In this document: piece by piece, positions 4,918 to 10,615 of the stretch | Layout: each line of letters opens with the position of its first letter | Numbering within the stretch: position 1 is the stretch's first letter | Program-made: the position numbers and the translations under genes | The notes under the pieces: generated by a model | Seen by the model: only the letters and a program-made list of their open reading frames with translations | The model's database searches: none | What the model was told of the DNA's origin: nothing | From: Acidobacteriaceae bacterium | GTDB taxonomy: Bacteria > Acidobacteriota > Terriglobia > Terriglobales > Acidobacteriaceae | Direction: 5' to 3' | Assembly (NCBI GenBank): GCA_030040175.1 | Contig: JASHUF010000006.1 | Coordinates: 1 to 13,215 of the forward strand | DNA length: 13,215 bases

Positions 4918-7443
4918 CTACCTGGCAGCGGGATTGGCCGTATGCGCTTCGGCGTAATGAAGCAATGCGGTAAAGCGCGGATCGCCGGCAAGCGCCGCCA
5001 GATCAGGGTCGTCCGGCATCTGCTCCACCACCCAGTGCGCCAGCCCGTGATCCACGGCGTCGCGCAGCATGGCGAGCGCCTGGTCGCGGTGGCCGCGCTT
5101 CAGCTCCAGGCAGGCCAGGTTATACGTGCTGAGGGCCGTTTTGGGGTCGTTCAGCCCAAGAACACGTATTTCGCCGTCGCGCGCCTGTTTCAGGATGCGT
5201 TGGGCCCCGTCGTAGTCGCTCAGGCGCATCAGGATCTCCCCAAGATTGCTCATTGCGGAGAACGTGAGCGGATGGTCGGGCCCCAGTACGCGGGTGCGAA
5301 TGGCCACCACCTGTTCGGCCAAGGTTTTGGCTTCGCTCAGCTTGCCTTCGTCGGTGAGCACGGCCGCCAGCGTGTTCATGGAGCGCACGGTTTCGGGGTG
5401 GTCGGGCCCGAGAACTCTGCGCTTGTCGGCCAACACCTGCCGGTCGAATGATTCCGCCTCGGCCAGGCGCTTCTCCCGGTAGAGGATGATGGCCAGATTG
5501 TCCGCGGCGTAGAGGCCGCGCATCGAATCGGGACCCTCAAGCTTGCGCCACATCGCCAGCTCCTCCCGATCAAGGCTCTCCGCTTCGGGCCAGCGGCCTT
5601 CGCCCTGCAGCGCGAGAGCCAAATGATTCATGGCCACCAGCGTGTCGGCGTTCGCCTCGCCGAGGGTGCGCCGCCGGTAGGCAAGCACCTGGCGCTCGAT
5701 GCTCTCTGCCTCCGCCGAGTGGCCCTCCTCATTGAGCACGGCCCCCAGGTAGTCCATCACCGTTATGAGGTCGGCTTTGTCGGTTCCGAATCGCCGCTGC
5801 CGAACCGCCAATACCTGCCGCAGAAGACTTTCCGCATCTTTGTATCGGCCGCGGCGATATTCGGTCCACGCGAGCGAAGTCTGCGCCTTGAGCGTGTCGT
5901 TCGCCTCCGGCCCCTTCAGGCGCTGCAGGATAGCAACCGCCTGGCTGTACATCGATTGCGACCGCTCGTAGAGGCCGAGATTCTCGTATACCTGCCCCAT
6001 CACCGTCATCATCTGCGCCTGCAGCTCCGGATCCTGCGCCAGCCCGGCGCCAATGCCGCTGGACGCTTTGTCGAGAATCTCGCGCGCGGTCACCTGGTTG
6101 CCGTGCGTCTCGCTGGGATCGGAGACCTTGAACATCTCCGTCATGAAGGCGGTAATGCGGTTGGCGCGGTCGCGTTCGCGCGCAATCCGCCGGAGCTGCA
6201 CCGCCTGCAAGGCAGCAAAACCGGCCAGCAGCAGCACCAGCAGCGCACCCGTGGTCACGCCCAGGCGGTGCCGGCGCGCGTATTTCCGCAGTTGATAGCC
6301 CAGGCTCGGCGGATGCGCCTCGACCGGCTCATGGCGAAGAAAACGGCGGATGTCGGCCGCCAGTTCGGTCGGCGTTCCGTAGCGCTTGCGCCGGTCCTTC
6401 TCGAGCGCCTTCATCGCAATCAGATCCAGGTCGCCGGCCAATTGCCTTGCCAACCGTCCTTGCGTGCATTGGCGATGCGCCGCGGCTTCCAGGGCCGCCT
6501 GCGATTTCTCCGCGGCCTTGGCGCTGGGGCGCGGCGTCTTCTGCTTCTGCGCGCACTCGAGCGCCTGGCCCAGCGGCAGATTGCGCCATTCTTCGGCATG
6601 AAACGGCGTTTGCCCCGCGAGCAGCTCGTAGAACACCACGCCCAGCGAGTAGACGTCGGTGCGCGTATCGACGTCGCCGCCGGCGGCCTGCTCCGGGCTC
6701 ATGTAGCCGGGCGTCCCTGCCACGGTCTCCGTCTCCGGCGCGCCCGGCTGCATTTCGATGGCGCGCGCCAGGCCGAAATCGATGATGCGCGGCGTGGGCC
6801 GGCCGTCGACTTCAATCACCAGGATGTTGGCCGGTTTCAGGTCGCGGTGAATGATGGCTTTCTGGTGCGCGTGCTGCACGCCCTCGCAGGCCTGGATGAA
6901 CAGCTCCAGGCGCTGCCGCAGATTCAGCTTTTTTTCGTCGCAGTACCGGGTGATGGGCTCGCCGGGCACATACTCCATCACCAGGTAAGGCTGACCCTCT
7001 GCCGTCGCGCCCGCATCGAAGACCTTGGCAATCGCCGGATGCTCCATCACCGCCAGCGATTGCCGTTCGGCCAGGAAGCGCTCCAGCATGGCGCTGTCGT
7101 ACACTCCGGCGCGGATCAGCTTGAGCGCCACCTGCCGGCGCAGAGGCTCCGTTTGCTCCGCGAGCCACACCTGTCCCATACCGCCTTCGCCCAGTTTTCT
7201 TGTGAGCCGGTATGGGCCGATGCGATCGCCGGCCTGCGCCTCCGCAGGCATTTCGACGGGAACAAACGGCTGCGAGAGGCCGCCGGAATCCACGTAAGCC
7301 GAAAGCAGAGAACGGATTTCTTCGCGCAGGGAATCGTCAGCGCCGCAGGCATTCTTCAGGAATGCTTCCCGCTCGCCCGGCTGGTGCTGGAGGGCCGCAT
7401 CGAATAATTCTTTAACCCGCTCCCACTGTCCTGTCTTTTCCAA
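4918..7443 (-). CDS. Membrane-anchored Ser/Thr protein kinase with TPR repeats
   Basis: With start TTG 7443 the protein has 841 residues. A helical N-terminal region (1 to about 60) is followed by a Hanks-type kinase domain at about 78-370: P-loop GEGGMG (85-90), VALK with K108, HRDLKPAN (catalytic D201), DFG (222-224) and GTPGYMSPEQA for the activation segment. All catalytic residues are intact. One membrane helix lies near 397-413. The rest, about 470-800, is 42-residue tetratricopeptide repeats of the kinesin-light-chain type, with LGPDHPET/LGPDHPLT between helices. The kinase is thus cytoplasmic and the TPR part extracytoplasmic. TTG 7443 is chosen because GGGGAG (7457-7452) lies 8 nt upstream and MEKTGQWERVKELF is the typical beginning. 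The open frame to 7578 runs far into the sigma gene. It overlaps the upstream sigma gene by 32 nt, so the two are one operon and probably one pathway; its targets are unknown. Confidence 0.93.
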   Translation of the reverse strand: MEKTGQWERVKELFDAALQHQPGEREAFLKNACGADDSLREEIRSLLSAYVDSGGLSQPFVPVEMPAEAQAGDRIGPYRLTRKLGEGGMGQVWLAEQTEPLRRQVALKLIRAGVYDSAMLERFLAERQSLAVMEHPAIAKVFDAGATAEGQPYLVMEYVPGEPITRYCDEKKLNLRQRLELFIQACEGVQHAHQKAIIHRDLKPANILVIEVDGRPTPRIIDFGLARAIEMQPGAPETETVAGTPGYMSPEQAAGGDVDTRTDVYSLGVVFYELLAGQTPFHAEEWRNLPLGQALECAQKQKTPRPSAKAAEKSQAALEAAAHRQCTQGRLARQLAGDLDLIAMKALEKDRRKRYGTPTELAADIRRFLRHEPVEAHPPSLGYQLRKYARRHRLGVTTGALLVLLLAGFAALQAVQLRRIARERDRANRITAFMTEMFKVSDPSETHGNQVTAREILDKASSGIGAGLAQDPELQAQMMTVMGQVYENLGLYERSQSMYSQAVAILQRLKGPEANDTLKAQTSLAWTEYRRGRYKDAESLLRQVLAVRQRRFGTDKADLITVMDYLGAVLNEEGHSAEAESIERQVLAYRRRTLGEANADTLVAMNHLALALQGEGRWPEAESLDREELAMWRKLEGPDSMRGLYAADNLAIILYREKRLAEAESFDRQVLADKRRVLGPDHPETVRSMNTLAAVLTDEGKLSEAKTLAEQVVAIRTRVLGPDHPLTFSAMSNLGEILMRLSDYDGAQRILKQARDGEIRVLGLNDPKTALSTYNLACLELKRGHRDQALAMLRDAVDHGLAHWVVEQMPDDPDLAALAGDPRFTALLHYAEAHTANPAAR

Positions 7444-8008
7444 TCGAGCTTCTCCCCACTTCGCGCGTGAGCCATGCCTTGGCCATGCTCCAGTCCCGTT
7501 TGACTGTTGCGGGAGAAACCTCGAGCGCGTCGGCAGTTTCTTCCACCGTGAGCCCGCCAAAGAAGCGCAGCTCCACAATTTTCACCTGCTGCGCGTCGCG
7601 TCGCGAGAGCCGGGTCAACGCATGATCCAATTCCACAAGATCGACTTGTGCCGTTTGGGGGAGATCGATATTTTCGGCCAGTTCTACTTTGAACTGCGGG
7701 CCCCTTTTGACTGCCGCGCGGCGGCGCGCATAGTCAACCAGGATCTGGCGCATGAGCTTGGCCGCAACCGCGACAAAATGCGCTTTGTTTTCGGTGCTTA
7801 CCGGCCGGTCGCCGGCAAGACGGAGATACGCTTCATGCACCAGTTCAGTGCTTTGCAGCGTATGGTCGGGGCGCTCCGCCCGCAGGCAGCGCCGCGCAGC
7901 CAGACGCAGTTCCTTGTAGACGAGAGGGATGAGTGCTTGCAGCGCCTCCTGGTCCCCGCTCCTCCAGCGCAGAAGCAGTTGGGTGGGCGAATCCGATGGC
8001 TGTGGCAC
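7412..8008 (-). CDS. ECF sigma factor of the TIGR02999 / Sigma70_ECF (PF07638) type
   Basis: The 198-residue protein shows LQSTELVHEAYLRL (51-64) and AAKLMRQILVDYARRRAAVKRG (82-103), both marks of the PF07638/TIGR02999 group. Its region 4 helix-turn-helix is LTVEETADALEVSPATVKRDW (153-173). The start is GTG 8008 with AGGGA 8-12 nt upstream; an ATG at 8012 is in another frame. This group is frequent in Acidobacteria, Planctomycetes and Xanthomonadales and typically sits beside a Ser/Thr kinase, as here, instead of an anti-sigma gene. The usual idea is that the kinase controls its activity. A well-spaced promoter lies 31-59 nt before the start. It is clearly a different subgroup from the sigma factor at 3461-4054. 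Confidence 0.93.
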   Translation of the reverse strand: MPQPSDSPTQLLLRWRSGDQEALQALIPLVYKELRLAARRCLRAERPDHTLQSTELVHEAYLRLAGDRPVSTENKAHFVAVAAKLMRQILVDYARRRAAVKRGPQFKVELAENIDLPQTAQVDLVELDHALTRLSRRDAQQVKIVELRFFGGLTVEETADALEVSPATVKRDWSMAKAWLTREVGRSSIGKDRTVGAG

Positions 8009-8038
8009 GCATCCGTCCCTAAACTTCGTGTTTCACGT

Positions 8039-8067
8039 AAAATAGCTTACCTTGGGGTGCGAGTCAA
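8039..8067 (-). promoter_or_regulatory. Sigma-70-like promoter of the sigma-kinase operon
   Basis: On the minus strand TTGACT (8067-8062) and TATTTT (8044-8039) are separated by exactly 17 nt. They are placed so that transcription would begin around 8030, just ahead of the ribosome site for GTG 8008. Matches to the consensus are 5/6 and 4/6. The AT-rich -10 stands out in GC-rich DNA. It implies transcription by the housekeeping holoenzyme, without excluding autoregulation. Confidence 0.55.
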
Positions 8068-8272
8068 CAAGCATCTCCGGCCCCGGCTGTGGGTTTGTCT
8101 CCACGATTCTCTTTTCCATTGAAAAATAATCCGCCTCTTCATCGGGATTCAAGACAAGTCGTGGCGCAACGCTCCTGGCGCCTGCATCTTGCCCGCGCTC
8201 AATCAACTACGGCGCGCCGGACGACCGTTCTCGATGGAGAGCCTGAGAGGATGCCGCGGAGCACGGTGAGGA
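8068..8272. other. Intergenic region between ferric-reductase-like gene and sigma gene
   Basis: About 200 nt without a supported gene. It has an AT-rich patch near 8110-8130 in an otherwise GC-rich stretch and a perfect 10-bp GC palindrome (CGGCGCGCCG, 8210-8219) without a T-run. A 28-codon minus-strand frame (8119-8033) starts here and overlaps the promoter. No terminator is obvious. Confidence 0.4.
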
Positions 8273-8866
8273 TCAGCTTTCAGGGGACGCGGCGCGCCCA
8301 TCGCGCAGGCGCGGGCGAAAGCCCAGGCCACGCTGGCGCCAGCGCACGGCCACGGCGGCCAGGCTGAGGAGCGCGCAGCTCTCAACGAAGACCTTGCCGC
8401 CATCGAGCAGGTCGGGATGGCCGTCCTTGAGCAGCGGATCAGTAAGAAGGGAGTGGAGGAAAATGAAAACGGCGGCGGGGAAAACGCAATAGTGAATGGC
8501 GCGCCAGAGCGAACGGCCGAGGCGCGTGCGTACAAGCGAGGTGAGGAAGACCAGCAGAACGAGATACGCGGCGCCGGCGCCGGCGAAGTTGATCCAGGGC
8601 TGGAGCGGGGAGTGGATGGGCCAGACGAGATCGACGGCGCGAAAGCGCGGCGCGCGGATAAAAAGCAGAACCAGGGGATGGGTGACGGTGAGGACGACGG
8701 CGATCCAGGCCGTCCCCCGGTGCAGAAGAAAGACGTTGATGCGCCGGTGCGGCCAGGCGCGCACGGGGCTATAGCGCAGCGCCATCAACATGCCGAGGAG
8801 CAGGTTGACGGTGACGGCGCCGGTGGCGCCGAGGCCGATGTAAGAGCAGAGATCGAGCAGCGTCAT
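8273..8866 (-). CDS. Ferric-reductase-like transmembrane protein (heme b membrane domain)
   Basis: The 197-residue protein has five hydrophobic helices (about 8-30, 48-70, 95-112, 125-143, 158-175). Histidines sit within or beside them: H49 in LLHRG, H63 in THPLV, H125 in AIHYCVF and H138 in FLHSLL. Paired His in neighbouring helices is how the ferric reductase/NADPH oxidase/MsrQ superfamily (PF01794) holds b-type heme. There is no FAD/NADH domain, so electrons must come from or go to another protein; the partner is not in the window. ATG 8866 fits the start of the first helix; no ribosome site is visible. It follows the permease by 78 nt on the same strand, so it may be its operon partner. 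The call is to superfamily only; MsrQ is a less likely alternative since no msrP gene is near. Confidence 0.78.
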   Translation of the reverse strand: MTLLDLCSYIGLGATGAVTVNLLLGMLMALRYSPVRAWPHRRINVFLLHRGTAWIAVVLTVTHPLVLLFIRAPRFRAVDLVWPIHSPLQPWINFAGAGAAYLVLLVFLTSLVRTRLGRSLWRAIHYCVFPAAVFIFLHSLLTDPLLKDGHPDLLDGGKVFVESCALLSLAAVAVRWRQRGLGFRPRLRDGRAASPES

Positions 8867-8931
8867 GCGGTGGGCGAAGCGCCGGCGGGGCGGGCAAAGG
8901 GCGCGAAGATGAGGGGGAGAATGCGGGTCAT
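8863..8931 (-). CDS. Possible 22-aa leader peptide ORF before the ferric-reductase-like gene
   Basis: ATG 8931 opens a 23-codon frame (MTRILPLIFAPFARPAGA and on) that ends in a TGA overlapping the ATG of the next gene as ATGA. The first half is hydrophobic. No ribosome site precedes it, and none precedes the reductase-like ATG either, so coupling would explain how the latter is translated. At this length chance is a serious alternative. Confidence 0.25.
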   Translation of the reverse strand: MTRILPLIFAPFARPAGASPTA

Positions 8932-8944
8932 GGCGCAGCCGTGA

Positions 8945-10453
8945 TCACAACTCGGGTTCGGCAACCGAGGTTACGGCTTCGCGCTTCGCTCGCGATTGCG
9001 CACGCAGGGCGAGATAAACGGGGACGCCGAGCGCGATGAGGGCGAAGCCGGGCCAGGTGGTCTGGGGGCGAAAGAGAAAGAGCACGACGAGCACGATCGA
9101 CGCGCCAGCGAGATAGAGGGCAGGAACCAAGGGGAAACCCCAGGTGCGATAGAGGCGCTCGGCGTGAGGGCGCGTTGTGCGCAGGCGAAAGACGCCGGCG
9201 ATGGTGAGGATGTAAAAGACCAGCGCAGAGGAGATGACGTAGTCGAGGAGATTGCTGTAGAGATTGCCGTAGAGGCCGGTTGCGGGATCGAAGGTGCGCG
9301 GAAGCACGAGCACGGCGGACCAGCAGCCCTGCAGCAGCAAGGCCCAGCCGGGAACGCGCGCCCGGTTGAGGCGCCTGGCCGCGGGGAAAAAGACACCGTC
9401 GCTGGCCATGGCGAAGGAGGCGCGCGCGCCGGCGAGCGTGAGCGCGTTGACGGTGCCGACGGTGGAAACCATGATGGCGGCGGCCATCATCCCGGCGCCG
9501 TAGCGGGGAAAGACGGCGCGGACCAGAGCGGTCGCGACGCGATCGTCGGGAGCGTGCTGGATTTGCGGCAGGGGCAGCGTGCAGAGATAGGCGACGTTGG
9601 CCAGGAGGTAAAGCGCGATCACCGTGCTCGATCCGATGACGAGCGCGAGAGGGAGATTGCGGCGGGGATTGCGGACTTCGCCGGCGACGAAGGTGATGTC
9701 GTGCCAGGAGTCGGCGGAGAAGAGCGAGCCGGTTTGCGAGACGCAGATGGCGACGAACAGGCCGCCGGCGGTGGCGGCGGAGAGTCCTTGCGCGAGCGAG
9801 ACGGTGGCGTGCGCGGCGAAAGGGTGAAGGAAGTTGGCGTGGACTGCGGCGGAGTTGGCGCCGACGGTGAGCCCGAGCACGATGAGCGCGAGAAGGGCGC
9901 CGATCTTGGCCACGGTAAAGACGTTCTGCACCATGCGTCCGTACTCCAGGCCGCGAATGTTAGTGAGCATGAGCGCGGCGATGACGGCGATGGCGAGGGC
10001 CTGCGCGGTAGAAAACGAGACGGCGTAGTGCGTGGAGATATGGATGGGCGCGATAAGATAGCGCGACTCGGAGACAGCCGGAAAGAGCACGCCGGTGAAG
10101 CGCGCGAAGGCGACGGCGACGGCGGCGATGGTGCCGGTCTGGATGACAGTGGAGAGCGTCCAGCCGTAAAGGAAGCCGCAAAGCGGGGAAAAGGCCTCGC
10201 GCAGGTAAACGTACATGCCGCCGGCCTGCGGCATCATGGCCGCGAGCTCGCCGTAGCTGAGCGCGCCGCAAACGGTAAGGACGCCGGTGAACACCCAGGT
10301 GGCCAGCAGCCAGCCCGCGCTGCCGATCTGGCGCGACATCTCCGCTGAGACGATGAAAATGCCGGAGCCGATCATGACGCCGGTGACGATCATGACCGAG
10401 TCAAAGAGGCCCAGGCCGCGGCGGAATTCGGAGGGTTGCGGATCGCTGGCCAT
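8945..10453 (-). CDS. APC-family amino acid permease
   Basis: From ATG 10453 the protein has 502 residues and about 12 hydrophobic helices over its whole length. Helix 1 carries GVMIGSGIF (25-33), the unwound substrate-binding GSGIF motif of the amino acid-polyamine-organocation superfamily. The conserved GEVRNPRRNLPLALVIG stretch occurs in the middle. The length fits the family. It most resembles SteT/LAT-like amino acid transporters or exchangers, but substrate cannot be read from the sequence. The frame is open to TTG 10516, but this would add 21 hydrophilic residues over the promoter region; ATG 10453 places the usual short polar N-terminus. No clear ribosome site precedes it. It is divergent from the Asp-box protein gene and followed by the ferric-reductase-like gene. 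Confidence 0.92.
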   Translation of the reverse strand: MASDPQPSEFRRGLGLFDSVMIVTGVMIGSGIFIVSAEMSRQIGSAGWLLATWVFTGVLTVCGALSYGELAAMMPQAGGMYVYLREAFSPLCGFLYGWTLSTVIQTGTIAAVAVAFARFTGVLFPAVSESRYLIAPIHISTHYAVSFSTAQALAIAVIAALMLTNIRGLEYGRMVQNVFTVAKIGALLALIVLGLTVGANSAAVHANFLHPFAAHATVSLAQGLSAATAGGLFVAICVSQTGSLFSADSWHDITFVAGEVRNPRRNLPLALVIGSSTVIALYLLANVAYLCTLPLPQIQHAPDDRVATALVRAVFPRYGAGMMAAAIMVSTVGTVNALTLAGARASFAMASDGVFFPAARRLNRARVPGWALLLQGCWSAVLVLPRTFDPATGLYGNLYSNLLDYVISSALVFYILTIAGVFRLRTTRPHAERLYRTWGFPLVPALYLAGASIVLVVLFLFRPQTTWPGFALIALGVPVYLALRAQSRAKREAVTSVAEPEL

Positions 10454-10615
10454 GTTTACGCCGTTCGCGGGGTCGTCTGGGGAAGGGCTCAAAAATGTAT
10501 ACAAAAGATCATACAATAGGCCGTCAACGGGAGGGCGCGCGGATGGCGGGCCCGGCAGAATTGCATTTCATTTAGTGTACAATTTTCGAGCCTGAAAAAT
10601 CCTCCAAGGGAGACC
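10454..10615. promoter_or_regulatory. Divergent promoter region of permease and Asp-box protein genes
   Basis: This 162-nt gap must drive both directions. On the minus strand TTGACG (10527-10522) lies 17-20 nt from TTGTAT/TATACA, a modest permease promoter. On the plus strand TACAAT (10578-10583), 33 nt before the ATG, is a plausible -10 without a good -35. Short symmetric TGTA/TACA elements occur: TGTATACA (10496-10503) and TGTACA (10576-10581), plus two ATACAA copies (10499-10504 and 10511-10516). The AAGGGAG ribosome site for the plus gene is at 10606-10612. The repeated TGTA/TACA units might bind a common regulator. Confidence 0.45.

Noticed and set aside
5000..6100. Repeated similar stretches in the TPR part of the kinase as DNA repeats
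   Set aside because: The similarity is at protein level, with a 42-residue period, and is explained by tetratricopeptide repeats.
5623..7407. Long plus-strand open frame (594 codons) opposite the kinase gene
   Set aside because: It is antisense to a well-supported kinase and rich in Arg, His and Leu, as expected from the complement of GC-rich coding sequence. It has no recognisable motif.
7444..7578. N-terminal extension of the kinase to 7578
   Set aside because: It would overlap the sigma gene by 167 nt and add atypical residues. TTG 7443 has a ribosome site and the usual family N-terminus.
8210..8219. GC palindrome CGGCGCGCCG as a terminator
   Set aside because: It has no loop and no T-run; such short GC palindromes are expected in this base composition.
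8089..8367. Plus-strand frame of 92 codons across the 8.1-8.3 kb gap
   Set aside because: It is Arg-rich, runs into the reductase-like gene on the other strand and has no motif or ribosome site.
8996..10348. Long plus-strand open frame (450 codons) opposite the permease
   Set aside because: It is a Gly/Glu/Asp/Arg-rich mirror of a membrane protein gene; the permease on the other strand is certain.
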